Assembly (NCBI GenBank): GCA_965278945.1
Contig: OZ257128.1
Coordinates: forward strand, 2,852,001-2,916,000
Reading direction: 5' to 3'
DNA: 64,000 nt
From: UBA10649 sp965278945
GTDB lineage: Bacteria > Actinomycetota > Actinomycetes > S36-B12
The first letter of the stretch is position 1. Each line of letters begins with the position of its first letter. Position numbers and translations under genes: made by a program. The notes beneath the pieces are model-generated. The model ran no database searches, was not told where the DNA came from, and worked only from the letters and a program-made list of their open reading frames with translations. Positions 37,438 through 46,393 of the stretch are shown piece after piece.

Positions 37438-38241
37438 TCATCCTGGGGATGCGTCTGATCCAGGGATCGACTCGGCAAGTTGGTTGGCGCGCCGAATGTC
37501 CTCCTCGACACGTTGCGTCGCGTCCGTGAGCGCACCAATGATGTGAGGAAGACTTTGCCTGGAGAAGCGACTGGCCGGCATCGAAACGGAAATCGCACCT
37601 CGGGCACGGGCGTGTCCTTGGAGCGCACGTCCGATCGCTGTTACGCCCTCCTCGGTCTCCTCGATGTTCAGGGCGTACCCGTTCTTCCGCACTTGGGCCA
37701 GTTCCGTCTTGAGGCGCACGAAATCGAGGGACCCGTCGTTCCGCGCCAGTCGATGGCCGCCCAGGTAGATCTCGTCCAAAGCATCGATCGGTAACTCTGA
37801 GAGCAATGCTTTGCCTCCGGCGCTCATGTGCGCGGGGAAGACCATGCCTTCGCGGTTCCCGACTCGCAGCAGCCTTCTACATTCGAGCGACGCTATGAAT
37901 CGGACGTGGTCGCCGGCTAGAACCAGTAGGTTGCACGATTCCTCAAGCTCATCCACGAGTCGTCGAAGGTGTGGCATCGCTACCCGCCGGAGAAGCGTCG
38001 CGTCAGACGTGACTTCGCCCCCCAGAGCGAGGACGGGGCCAGCGTGATATTTGCGGTCGTCGTTTCGAACTGCGAAGTCACGGTAGACCAGCATCGACAG
38101 AAGTCGGTGGGCTGAGGAAGGCGCGATACCTAGCCGCTGTGCTGCTTCCGTGACGCCAAGTGGGCCTTCGACCTGCAGCGTGACAGCGAGCCTGAGCGCG
38201 TTGTCCACGCTTGAAATCGCGTATGAGGGAACATTCTTCAT
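37438..38241 (-). CDS. IclR-family regulator of the gentisate cluster
   Basis: A 267-residue IclR protein: winged helix (about 8-65; VTEAAQRLGIAPSSAHRLLSML) and effector domain (about 85-255; FPAHMSAGGKALLSELP). It is divergent from the gentisate dioxygenase gene with a 75-bp spacer, the usual arrangement for a pathway-specific IclR regulator. It resembles the second IclR at 52.5 kb in several segments (SAGGKA, NIEETE), so the two may be paralogues. Effector unknown; gentisate or 3-hydroxybenzoate is a guess. Confidence 0.88.
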   Translation of the reverse strand: MKNVPSYAISSVDNALRLAVTLQVEGPLGVTEAAQRLGIAPSSAHRLLSMLVYRDFAVRNDDRKYHAGPVLALGGEVTSDATLLRRVAMPHLRRLVDELEESCNLLVLAGDHVRFIASLECRRLLRVGNREGMVFPAHMSAGGKALLSELPIDALDEIYLGGHRLARNDGSLDFVRLKTELAQVRKNGYALNIEETEEGVTAIGRALQGHARARGAISVSMPASRFSRQSLPHIIGALTDATQRVEEDIRRANQLAESIPGSDASPG

Positions 38242-38316
38242 AGCAGAATTTCCTTTTCTTTCTTTCCTCTGAGACTACATACTTTCTTCAGTTCGCAGCA
38301 TCCGATTGGAGTTGAG
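38242..38316. promoter_or_regulatory. Divergent promoter region of the gentisate operon
   Basis: A 75-bp spacer unusually rich in T and C on the plus strand, with repeated TTTCTTTC/CTTTCTTC tracts. The start codons of the regulator and the dioxygenase face away from each other here, so both promoters and any IclR operator must lie in or near it. No clear palindrome was seen. Confidence 0.45.
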
Positions 38317-39465
38317 ATGGCAGACAATCTTGCGTCGCCGGTCCGACTTGAGGCGCAAGATCACCCCGGGCAACCTGAACCGTCGGCAGACCTCCGTGCG
38401 CTATACGACGGATTCGAACGAGAACTGCTGGTGCCTCTATGGACTGAGATCAGCGGCCTGATGCCGGGGCGCCCGCAATCGAGCGCGGTTCCACACATCT
38501 GGCGGTGGGAGAACTTGCTGCGACTCGCAGTCGAGGCCGGAAGAATCGTGCCCTTGGGCCGTGGCGGAGAGCGGCGAGCGATCGCACTTGCGAATCCCGG
38601 CCTGGGAGGACGGGCGTTCGCAACGTCCACGCTTTGGTGCGCAATCCAGTACCTGATGCCTGGGGAGGACGCACCAGAGCATCGGCACAGCCAGCACGCT
38701 TTTCGGTTTGTAGTTGAAGGTGAGGGCGTTTGGACGGTCGTCGAACGGGACCCGGTCCCGATGAGGAGGGGCGACTTCCTTCCGCAGGCCGGGTGGAACT
38801 GGCACGCTCATCACAACGCAGCGACAACGCCGATGGCATGGATCGACGGCCTCGATATTCCTTTCCAGTACCTGATCGATGCACAATTCTTCGAGTTCGG
38901 TCGCGATGCAATCTCCGACGATGAACACCAGACTCCTGCACGGTCGCGGTCGGAACGGTTGTGGAGCCACGCGGGCCTTCGACCTGTTTCAGTGTCCGGA
39001 CCTACGCCCGGCACTCCCCTACTGTCGTACCGCTGGGTCGACACCAATGCCGCGCTTGCGGACCAACTGGCGCTCGAGGACGAGGGCTTCGTGGGCACCG
39101 TTGGGCCCGGGCACGCGGCTGTTCGCTTTTCCAATCCGACGACCGGAATGGACGTGCTTCCAACGATGCGCGCACAGATGCATCGCATTCGTGCGGGTGC
39201 CGAAACCGCTCCACAACGCGAGACCGGCTCGTCGGTCTATCAGGTATTCGACGGGAGCGGCACCGTTACCGTGGGCGACTCAGAATGGCGAGTCTCACGA
39301 GGTGACCTATTCGTGGTTCCCTCGTGGATCAATCTGAGTATTCGATCAGAGGCGGGCAGGGATGACTCTGATTCCGGCGCTCTTGACCTATTCCAATTCT
39401 CTGACGCCCCGATCTTCGAGGCACTCCACCTATACCGCTCAGAAACGGAGTCATACGCCTCATGA
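38317..39465 (+). CDS. Gentisate 1,2-dioxygenase (bicupin)
   Basis: Opens the ring of gentisate (2,5-dihydroxybenzoate) to maleylpyruvate using Fe(II) and O2. The 382 residues form two cupin domains. The first contains the metal-site motif PEHRHSQHAFRFVVEG near 128 with a later WNWHAHHN; the second (about 285-360) has the degenerate cupin GSSVYQVFDGSGTVTV. The set of neighbours (fumarylpyruvate hydrolase, maleylpyruvate isomerase, 3-hydroxybenzoate 6-hydroxylase) makes gentisate rather than 1-hydroxy-2-naphthoate or salicylate the likely substrate. First gene of the plus-strand operon; overlaps the next gene by 4 bp. Confidence 0.92.
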   Translation: MADNLASPVRLEAQDHPGQPEPSADLRALYDGFERELLVPLWTEISGLMPGRPQSSAVPHIWRWENLLRLAVEAGRIVPLGRGGERRAIALANPGLGGRAFATSTLWCAIQYLMPGEDAPEHRHSQHAFRFVVEGEGVWTVVERDPVPMRRGDFLPQAGWNWHAHHNAATTPMAWIDGLDIPFQYLIDAQFFEFGRDAISDDEHQTPARSRSERLWSHAGLRPVSVSGPTPGTPLLSYRWVDTNAALADQLALEDEGFVGTVGPGHAAVRFSNPTTGMDVLPTMRAQMHRIRAGAETAPQRETGSSVYQVFDGSGTVTVGDSEWRVSRGDLFVVPSWINLSIRSEAGRDDSDSGALDLFQFSDAPIFEALHLYRSETESYAS

Positions 39466-40310
39466 GACTCGCCACTATCCGTCAAGCTAACGGATCCACG
39501 CGCGCGGTGCGGGTCGAGGGTGACACCCACATTGACCTCGGCGCTCCGGACGTCGGCGCACTATTGAATCTCCCCGACTGGCGCGTCCGCGCCGCTGATT
39601 CTGGGCCAGCGGTTGTACCGATAGTTGATCGTCCGTACGCGGCGCTTGTACCGACACCCAGAAAGGTGATCTGTGTCGGTCTGAACTACCGAAGTCACAT
39701 TCTGGAGATGGGCCGCGAGTTGCCAGAGTTTCCGACGCTCTTCGCGAAGTACCCCGAAGCGCTGATCGGTCCTCAGGACGATATCCAGCTACCTCCGGAA
39801 TCCGACGCGGTGGACTGGGAAGCAGAACTCGCTGTCGTCATTGGGACAACTGTGCGACGAGCCACAGAGGCGACCGCCATATCTGCGATCGCTGGTTTTG
39901 CCGTCCTCAATGACGTGACCATGCGCGACTGGCAATATCGCTCACCCATGTGGGACCAAGGCAAGACCTGGGAAGCTTCGACTCCGTTTGGTCCACACCT
40001 GGTCACACCAGACGAGCTGCCTGGTGACGTTCGGCCGAGCCTGGACATAGCCGCCTACGTAGATGCAGTTCAGGTACAAAGTGCCAACACGGACGATCTC
40101 GTGTTCGATCCAGTCGCGCTCGTGCAATACATCTCGACCATCCTGACGCTTAGGCCTGGAGATGTCATTGCATCCGGAACGCCTGGCGGCGTTGGACACG
40201 CGAGGAAGCCTCCCCGCTACCTCGAGCACGGACAGGTCCTGGTGACCGAGATCCAAGGACTAGGTCATGCCGAGAACCGTGCGGTCACCGAGACGATCGA
40301 GAATAGATGA
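39462..40310 (+). CDS. Fumarylpyruvate hydrolase (FAH family)
   Basis: Cleaves fumarylpyruvate to fumarate and pyruvate, the last step of the gentisate route. The 282 residues show the fumarylacetoacetate-hydrolase fold: VICVGLNYRSHILEM near 71, the metal site with DWEAELAVVIG near 124, NDVTMRDWQ near 152, and the C-terminal GDVIASGTPGGVG near 238. The substrate is inferred from the cluster. The ATG overlaps the dioxygenase stop and the TGA overlaps the next ATG, so all three genes are coupled. Confidence 0.9.
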   Translation: MRLATIRQANGSTRAVRVEGDTHIDLGAPDVGALLNLPDWRVRAADSGPAVVPIVDRPYAALVPTPRKVICVGLNYRSHILEMGRELPEFPTLFAKYPEALIGPQDDIQLPPESDAVDWEAELAVVIGTTVRRATEATAISAIAGFAVLNDVTMRDWQYRSPMWDQGKTWEASTPFGPHLVTPDELPGDVRPSLDIAAYVDAVQVQSANTDDLVFDPVALVQYISTILTLRPGDVIASGTPGGVGHARKPPRYLEHGQVLVTEIQGLGHAENRAVTETIENR

Positions 40311-41026
40311 CCCCCACACGAGATATCGAAGATCGGCTTCGGTGGACCCGAGCGGGGACCGAACTCGTCACGAGCGCGCTCGCCGAGCTCGCTGACAGTG
40401 CGTTTGAGGCGCCGTCCGCGCTGCCTGACTGGTCGCGTAGCCACGTCGTCGCACACTTGTCCGGCAACGCTCGAGCACTACGAAACTTGGTGCATTGGGC
40501 CGCCACAGGTGAAGAGACGCCCATGTATAGCTCGGCGCAACAGCGGATGGCGGACATCTTGTCGGGAGCGGCATTGCCCGTAATTGATCAGCGAACACTG
40601 TTCGCCGAAACCGCGTTTGAACTGTCCCAGGCAATGGAAGACTTGACGGCGCAGCAATGGGCACATGCGGTACGAACGGTGCAAGGCCGGACTGTGCTCG
40701 CAGAGCAGGTTCCCTGGTTGCGGTCACGCGAGGTCCTGATCCACGTGGTTGACCTCCAAGCCGGCGTGTCGTGGAACGATCTGCCGCACGACTTTCTCAA
40801 TGCCCTAGTCGAAGACATCGCAGCGAAACGCAGCCTCGATGGTGGACCGCGCCTGGTGCTGCAGTCGCCGAACGGCGAGCGGTTAGTTGAAGTCGCCGGA
40901 CCCGGGCAGTCGACTGTCATTGAGGGAGCTACTCCGGATATTGCCGCCTACCTCGCGGGCCGCGAACACGGCGACCTCACCATTGTCGGTGGGGGCATCC
41001 TGCCCTCGTTACTGCCGTGGATCTAG
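40307..41026 (+). CDS. Mycothiol-dependent maleylpyruvate isomerase
   Basis: Isomerises maleylpyruvate to fumarylpyruvate. The 239 residues have the DinB/MDMPI four-helix fold with the metal ligands of the Corynebacterium enzyme recognisable: a His in SHVVAHL near 47-52 and the Glu/His pair in REVLIHVVDL near 143-147. A C-terminal SCP2-like alpha/beta domain follows. Mycothiol dependence, known for this family, fits an actinobacterial host and implies that the element is adapted to mycothiol producers. Confidence 0.9.
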   Translation: MTPTRDIEDRLRWTRAGTELVTSALAELADSAFEAPSALPDWSRSHVVAHLSGNARALRNLVHWAATGEETPMYSSAQQRMADILSGAALPVIDQRTLFAETAFELSQAMEDLTAQQWAHAVRTVQGRTVLAEQVPWLRSREVLIHVVDLQAGVSWNDLPHDFLNALVEDIAAKRSLDGGPRLVLQSPNGERLVEVAGPGQSTVIEGATPDIAAYLAGREHGDLTIVGGGILPSLLPWI

Positions 41027-41043
41027 GCATCGAGGCGGAAGGA

Positions 41044-42318
41044 ATGAACCTGAGTGAAGAGCCCCAGGTCATCGTCGTTGGTGGCGGGATTGGTGGCCTG
41101 TCGACCGCGCTCGCTCTCACGCTCAAAGGACTTAAGGTCAGGGTCCTAGAGTCCTCGAGCACTTTCGGGGAAGTCGGCGCCGGCCTTCAAATCGCTCCAA
41201 ACTGTACGCGAGTCCTGGACCGCTGGGGGTTGCTCGACGAAGTGAAGTCCTTGGGGGTGTTGCCCGAGAACATCATCATGAAAGATGCCGTGACCGGCGC
41301 GGAACTCACGCGTCTCGACCTTGCTGATGTGGAGAAGCGCTACGGGTTTCCGTACATGGTCATTCACCGCAGCGACCTGCACGGGGCGCTGCTCCGAGGG
41401 TGCGAACGCGCCGGCGTGGATCTCGTCACAGATACCCGCGTCGCCGACTACATCCAAGGCGATGGCGGCGCATACGCGATCCATGCTGACGGCCGGGAGT
41501 TCGGGGAGGTAGTGATCGCGGCTGACGGTCTTCACTCGGTCGCTCGGCAGAGGTTTAGTCATGACAAGCCAGTAAGTTCTGCGTACGTTGCGTATCGTGG
41601 TGCGATTCCCATCGATCAAGTCGCACGCGACGATGTCCATCTCAAAGATGTCGTCTGCTACATCGGGCCCAAATGCCACTTTGTTCAGTACCCCCTCCGA
41701 CAAGGAGAGATGCTCAATCAGGTCGCCGTCTTCGAGTCCGCGAAAGCACTCGATGGCGACGACGATTGGGGTACCCCCGACGAACTCGATAGCGCGTTCG
41801 CTGGGATGTGCGATCAGATCCAACGGGGTTTGCCGTTGATGTGGCGGGACCGCTGGTGGCGCATGTTCGACCGCTACCCCATCTCGAATTGGGTCTCTGG
41901 AAGAGTCGCCCTTACGGGCGATGCGGCTCATCCACCCCTCCAATACTTGGCCCAAGGCGCCGTGATGGCAATCGAGGACGCTTGGGTCCTGTCCGAGCAT
42001 GTCGGTAGCCAGATCGCAGGCAGCGCGCTGCACGATGGAATCCCCTCGGGAATTGATTGGGAGGCTGTTCTGGCCAGTTACGAGGACATCCGGCCGGAGC
42101 ACTGCCGTCGAGTGGTGCTCACCGCGCGCAACTGGGGGAAACTGTGGCACCTTGCCGATGAAGATCGGGAGTGGCGCAACGATGTCCTCAAGAGTCGCGA
42201 CATCTACGATTACACCTACGTGGACTGGCTGTTTGGCCCCACTGCGCTGACGCTCGAGCAAGAGGCACCGTTGTACCCCGGCGGCGAAACGCTGCCGCCC
42301 GCAGTCTCTCGGACATGA
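41044..42318 (+). CDS. 3-Hydroxybenzoate 6-hydroxylase (FAD monooxygenase)
   Basis: Single-component NADH-dependent flavoprotein making gentisate from 3-hydroxybenzoate. About 424 residues: the N-terminal FAD motif VVGGGIGGLS, RSDLHGALL near 112, the middle stretch YIGPKCHFVQYPLRQGEMLNQ (shortened here: CHFVQYPLR, GEMLNQVAVFES) and the second FAD motif GDAAHPPLQYLAQGA near 300. These stretches closely recall the Rhodococcus jostii enzyme, which argues against a salicylate hydroxylase. ATG 41044 places the FAD motif at the usual distance; GTG 41017 would overlap the isomerase gene. Last gene of the gentisate operon. Confidence 0.88.
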   Translation: MNLSEEPQVIVVGGGIGGLSTALALTLKGLKVRVLESSSTFGEVGAGLQIAPNCTRVLDRWGLLDEVKSLGVLPENIIMKDAVTGAELTRLDLADVEKRYGFPYMVIHRSDLHGALLRGCERAGVDLVTDTRVADYIQGDGGAYAIHADGREFGEVVIAADGLHSVARQRFSHDKPVSSAYVAYRGAIPIDQVARDDVHLKDVVCYIGPKCHFVQYPLRQGEMLNQVAVFESAKALDGDDDWGTPDELDSAFAGMCDQIQRGLPLMWRDRWWRMFDRYPISNWVSGRVALTGDAAHPPLQYLAQGAVMAIEDAWVLSEHVGSQIAGSALHDGIPSGIDWEAVLASYEDIRPEHCRRVVLTARNWGKLWHLADEDREWRNDVLKSRDIYDYTYVDWLFGPTALTLEQEAPLYPGGETLPPAVSRT

Positions 42319-42373
42319 CTTCGTACATTCGCTCTGAGGAACGTGGCTGCGCGCGGATGAGCCCTGAATTGCG

Positions 42374-43246
42374 CTAGGCGAGACCCAGGACTCTGAGTGC
42401 GTTGACCTTCACGACCTTCTCTCTGACTCCAGGCTTGATCTGAAGTGCATCGAAGTCAGCAAGCCAACGATCCGGAGAAATAAGCGGGTAGTCAGATCCG
42501 AAGAGCACCTTGTCCTGCAGAAGCGAGTTCACATACTGCACCAGTTGCGCCGGAAAGTATTTTGGTGACCATCCGGAGAGGTCGATATATACGTTCGACT
42601 TATGAGTCGCCACAGCTAACGCCTCGTCCTGCCACGGAAATGAAGGGTGTGCCATGATGATCGTCAGATCCGGGAAGTCAACGGCGACATCGTCCAAAAG
42701 CATGGGATTCGAGTAGCTAAGCCGGATTCCCCCGCCGCCCCTTAGTCCGGCTCCGATTCCTGTCTGACCAGTATGGAAGACCGCCGGAACGCCCAAAGAC
42801 TCCAACTCAGCGAACATCGGGTATGCGGATCGGTCATTGGGGGCGAAGGCCTGCAAGCTCGGATGGAATTTGGCACCTCGCATGCCGAATTCGTCTACAA
42901 GCCGGCGGAGTTCCCGAACGCCCTGCATACCCTTCGCAGGATCCACACTGGCAAAGGGAATCAGCGCGTCACTATGCCTCGCGGCTCCCTCAGCTATCTC
43001 CTCATTCGAGATTCGCCGGTGACCGGTGGCCGCTTCCGCGTCAACTGAGAAGACAACAGCGGCCATGGATCGTGACCGATAAACGTCGGCGATCTGGTCG
43101 ATCGTTGGAGTCCGCTCCCCAGCTTTGAAGTATGCCGCGGAGGCATCCATCAACTCGTCGGATAACGAAACGTGACCGCAGGAGTCGATCTCAACGTGCA
43201 CGTGCATGTCTATTGCAGTGAGGCTGTGAATTCTCAGTTCAGTCAT
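42374..43246 (-). CDS. Amidohydrolase-2 family metal-dependent hydrolase/decarboxylase
   Basis: A 290-residue TIM-barrel protein of the ACMSD/resorcylate-decarboxylase group: DMHVHVE near 14 provides the first metal histidines, GAKFHPSLQAF near 137, PAVFHTGQTG near 160, IMAHPSFPW near 198, and the C-terminal LFGSDYPLI near 249 holds the metal Asp. Family members break C-C bonds (decarboxylation, hydrolysis). As the last gene of the minus-strand operon, 13 bp after the ligase, it is a candidate for the carbon-carbon cleavage that releases an aromatic acid from an aroylacetate. That role is inference. Confidence 0.8.
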   Translation of the reverse strand: MTELRIHSLTAIDMHVHVEIDSCGHVSLSDELMDASAAYFKAGERTPTIDQIADVYRSRSMAAVVFSVDAEAATGHRRISNEEIAEGAARHSDALIPFASVDPAKGMQGVRELRRLVDEFGMRGAKFHPSLQAFAPNDRSAYPMFAELESLGVPAVFHTGQTGIGAGLRGGGGIRLSYSNPMLLDDVAVDFPDLTIIMAHPSFPWQDEALAVATHKSNVYIDLSGWSPKYFPAQLVQYVNSLLQDKVLFGSDYPLISPDRWLADFDALQIKPGVREKVVKVNALRVLGLA

Positions 43247-43259
43247 TGCTATCTACTCC

Positions 43260-45284
43260 CTAAGTTTGCAGTCGACTGGTGTCGCTCGCGTTCTGCGACT
43301 GGGAATACCCGATGAAATAGGCAAGAGCGTCCGGATTTGCGAGGCTGTCTCTCGCGGCCGCGTCATCGATCGACCACCCCTGAAGAATCCGCTTAACGGG
43401 CACTTCAAGCTTCTTACCGGTCCGGTTGTGGGGCACTTCCTCAATCTCGACAATTTCGTCCGGAACGTGGCGCGGGCTCAACGAGGTCCGAAGTGCACGA
43501 ACGATCTGGCCCCGCAGCTCGTCGTCAAGAGGGACCCCCGGGGATGTCTGGACGAACAGGATGAGTCGACCAGGTCCACCTGACGGATCCTCCAAGTGGA
43601 CAACGAGGCTGTCGGCGACTCCTGTAAGCGATTCGATAACCCCGTAGAAGTCCGCCGTACCGAGTCTCACGCCGCCACGATTCAAGGTGGCGTCTGACCG
43701 TCCCGTGATCACGCACGACCCGCGCTGGTTGAAGCGAATCCAGTCGCCGTGTCGCCAAACGCCGGGGAAGAGATCGAAATAGGTCTCCCGGTACAACTCC
43801 CCAGAGAGATCTCCCCAGAGGCCAACAGGCATCGAGGGGATCGGAAGCGTAATGACGAGCTCTCCCAACTCTCCTACGACGTTATCGCCCTCCGGCGAGT
43901 ATGCGGCTGCAGGGATTCCCAGACTGGAGCCGGACATCTCACCCAGCCATACGGGCTGCATGGGGCTCCCCTGAACAATGCCCGTGCAGACATCGGTGCC
44001 GCCACTGCCGACATTGAGGACGACGTCGTCACCGAACTGTTCGTTGACCCAGAGGTAGCCGTCAATGGAGAGCGGGCTGCCGACTACTCCGACCTGTCGA
44101 ATTCTCGATAGGTCGGTGGTCTCGCGAGGGTTGAAACTCGAGTTGACGCAGGCGTGCACAAATGCCGTGCTCAGGCCGAGAAGAGTCGCGCCGGTCTCTT
44201 CGGCAATCTTCCATTGGAGCGACAAGTCGGGATGGACCGGATTTCCATCAATCATCACTATCGACGCGCGCACGAGAAGTGCGGATACAGCCGCATTCCA
44301 GATCATCCACGATGTAGTGGAGAACCACTGAAGGCGATCGCGAGGACGAAGGTCCCAGTGCAGCGCATGGTTCTTCAGGTGTTCGAGGAGTACTCCGCCG
44401 TGTCCGTGAATGATTGCCTTCGGCCGTCCGGTGGTGCCAGAGGAGAACAGGACGTAGAGCGGGTGGCCAAACGGGACGGCCTCAAATGTAAGTGGAGTGG
44501 GATCTTGTTGACCCTGGTGTAAATGCTCCGTCCAGCTTCCCGTCGCCGTGAGATCCGAACCGATCAACGACACCGACACCGCGTGACGGACGCTGGGAAG
44601 TTCCGATGCGATTTGCGTGAGCGCCGCGCGTCGATCGAAGTCCTTTCCTCCGAACCGATAGCCATCGACGCCAAACAGGATCTCAGGGGCGATCTGGGAG
44701 AAGCGATCCACGACGCTGGCAGTTCCGAACTCTGGTGCGCAGCTCGCGAAGACTGCCCCGAGGCTCGCGCAGGCAGCGAAGATCACAAGTGTCTCCGGAA
44801 TGTTCGGCAAGTAGGCCGCGACTACTGTGTCCCGCTTCACGCCCATGTCGATGAGTGCGTTTCTCGCGGCCCGGACGTGCTCAGCCAACTCCGCGAAAGT
44901 GAGATCCAAACGAGGACGAGACTCGGAAATTCCAACAATCGCAGTCCTGTCCGCGTCTTCCGGCAACCCGAGGAGATGCTCTGCGTAGTTGAAGGTGGCG
45001 CCGGGGAACCAGTCCGCGCCCGGCATCCGACGGTCTGTGAGAACGGCCCGATACGGAGTGCGCGATCTCACCCCGAAGTAGTGCCAGATTGACTCCCAGA
45101 AGTCTTCGATCTCCGTGATCGACCACTCATGGAGGTCCTCCCACGAATCCATCGGAAGGCCACGCTCCTGCGTCAGCCAGTCCATGAATTGTCCGACAGC
45201 GCTGGACTGACGCGCATTGTTGGCCGGGGACGTCAGGATGTCACCCGGTGCGAGCGGACTGCTCCTAGGCAGAAAGGTAGACAA
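43260..45284 (-). CDS. Acetoacetate-CoA-ligase-like acyl-CoA synthetase (probable aroylacetate-CoA ligase)
   Basis: A 674-residue adenylate-forming enzyme with the long N-terminal part of acetoacetyl-CoA synthetases (GADWFPGATFNYAEHLL near 90), the P-loop YVLFSSGTTGRPKAI near 280, and C-terminal motifs GVRLGTADFY near 545 and the catalytic Lys region NRTGKKLEVPVKRIL near 625. The natural substrate class is a beta-keto acid. In this operon the expected product of carboxylation and dephosphorylation is an aroylacetate, so aroylacetyl-CoA formation fits. No thiolase is encoded on the island, leaving CoA cleavage to host enzymes or to the amidohydrolase. Confidence 0.82.
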   Translation of the reverse strand: MSTFLPRSSPLAPGDILTSPANNARQSSAVGQFMDWLTQERGLPMDSWEDLHEWSITEIEDFWESIWHYFGVRSRTPYRAVLTDRRMPGADWFPGATFNYAEHLLGLPEDADRTAIVGISESRPRLDLTFAELAEHVRAARNALIDMGVKRDTVVAAYLPNIPETLVIFAACASLGAVFASCAPEFGTASVVDRFSQIAPEILFGVDGYRFGGKDFDRRAALTQIASELPSVRHAVSVSLIGSDLTATGSWTEHLHQGQQDPTPLTFEAVPFGHPLYVLFSSGTTGRPKAIIHGHGGVLLEHLKNHALHWDLRPRDRLQWFSTTSWMIWNAAVSALLVRASIVMIDGNPVHPDLSLQWKIAEETGATLLGLSTAFVHACVNSSFNPRETTDLSRIRQVGVVGSPLSIDGYLWVNEQFGDDVVLNVGSGGTDVCTGIVQGSPMQPVWLGEMSGSSLGIPAAAYSPEGDNVVGELGELVITLPIPSMPVGLWGDLSGELYRETYFDLFPGVWRHGDWIRFNQRGSCVITGRSDATLNRGGVRLGTADFYGVIESLTGVADSLVVHLEDPSGGPGRLILFVQTSPGVPLDDELRGQIVRALRTSLSPRHVPDEIVEIEEVPHNRTGKKLEVPVKRILQGWSIDDAAARDSLANPDALAYFIGYSQSQNASDTSRLQT

Positions 45285-45292
45285 GAGCTACC

Positions 45293-46393
45293 TCATCCGT
45301 GCGGGTGCGCGTCGGTGGGACCAACTGCCCCTGTGGTGTTGGCGAGCGCTCCACTGATGGAGCCAGAGATCCACGACATAACGTTCTCATTGGCGTCGAA
45401 TGCCGGCTTGCGTTGAACCTTGGACCAGACCGTCTCTGGGCGACACTGAAGCAGCACAATGCGTGACCCGTCTGGGAGTTCTTCGTCAATCGCAAACTCG
45501 ATGTCCTGAGCCTGTCCGTGCATCCGTTCGAGTTGCTTTCCGAACGTGGCGACTGCGACTACCTCTGCGTCTGAAAGGCAGAACTCCGACTGGCGGTCCG
45601 CGGGTACGGCCGTCGGGAGGTCACCCCGGCGGTACTCGATTTGCTTGTCGCCCAACGCACGCTCGCCCAGCGAAAGGCCGATCTTGTCGACGAGGAAGCG
45701 ATCTGGCGTGACCTCGCCTCCGACTACTGATAGCCCGAGACCCCACGATGCTTCAATGGAGATCTTCGATCGGTCCCCGGTGATGGGGCTGAGGGTAAAC
45801 ATGACTCCGGCCGCTCTCGCGCGGACGACTTTTTGAACGACCACGGCCATCTCGATCGCGTGTGGATCGATGCCCCGCTCCCGCAGATAGGAAAGGACAC
45901 GTCCCGAATACACGCTCGCATAGCATTTCCTGACGTGGTCGAGGACGGATTCCGCGCCAACGACGTCCACCCACGTTTCGAATTCTCCGGCGAAACTTGC
46001 TCCGACGGAATCCTCCGCAGTTGCACTTGAGCGCACTGCAACTGCGACGTTCGGTACGCCCGCGCTGGCACAGAGATCCTCATAGGCCGCGCGAATGTGG
46101 TTCGCCACATCGTCTGGCAGTTCGACTGCCTCGAGCAGGCGAGTCAACCGATCACCAACTGTGGACAGGGCGGACTCGTCCGAGTCGGCTAACACTGCAA
46201 GCTCAGCTTCGACCTGGTCGCGCAGGCTCCCTGAATTCAGGAACTCTCGATACGCTCGTGCCACCACCGCGAATCCCGGCGCGACAGGCATGCCGGCTTG
46301 CGTCATCTCCGCGAGCCCGACTGCCTTCCCGCCCACTACACCCTTTGCCAAGCAGTCAGAATCAGCGAATCCCACGACCAGATTGGCTGTCAT
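45293..46393 (-). CDS. ATP-grasp subunit of a split PEP-synthase-like aryl kinase (HpeHI/CreHI/phenylphosphate synthase type)
   Basis: A 366-residue protein equivalent to the N-terminal ATP-binding domain of PEP synthase: GGKAVGLAEMTQAGMPVAPGF near 22, VAVRSSATAEDSVGASFAGE near 115, and the ATP-site end DIEFAIDEEL with LLQCRPETVW near 315. The ATG overlaps the stop of the His-domain gene by 4 bp. A PEP synthase cut into these two polypeptides is the organisation of phenylphosphate synthase, of CreHI for p-cresol, and of HpeHI for acetovanillone, all of which phosphorylate phenolic hydroxyls with ATP. The frame is open far upstream, but that is inside the neighbour gene. Confidence 0.87.
   Translation of the reverse strand: MTANLVVGFADSDCLAKGVVGGKAVGLAEMTQAGMPVAPGFAVVARAYREFLNSGSLRDQVEAELAVLADSDESALSTVGDRLTRLLEAVELPDDVANHIRAAYEDLCASAGVPNVAVAVRSSATAEDSVGASFAGEFETWVDVVGAESVLDHVRKCYASVYSGRVLSYLRERGIDPHAIEMAVVVQKVVRARAAGVMFTLSPITGDRSKISIEASWGLGLSVVGGEVTPDRFLVDKIGLSLGERALGDKQIEYRRGDLPTAVPADRQSEFCLSDAEVVAVATFGKQLERMHGQAQDIEFAIDEELPDGSRIVLLQCRPETVWSKVQRKPAFDANENVMSWISGSISGALANTTGAVGPTDAHPHG

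Noticed and set aside
41017..41043. GTG start for the 3-hydroxybenzoate hydroxylase
   Set aside because: It would add nine residues before the FAD motif and overlap the isomerase gene; ATG 41044 gives the family-typical N-terminus. Not excluded.
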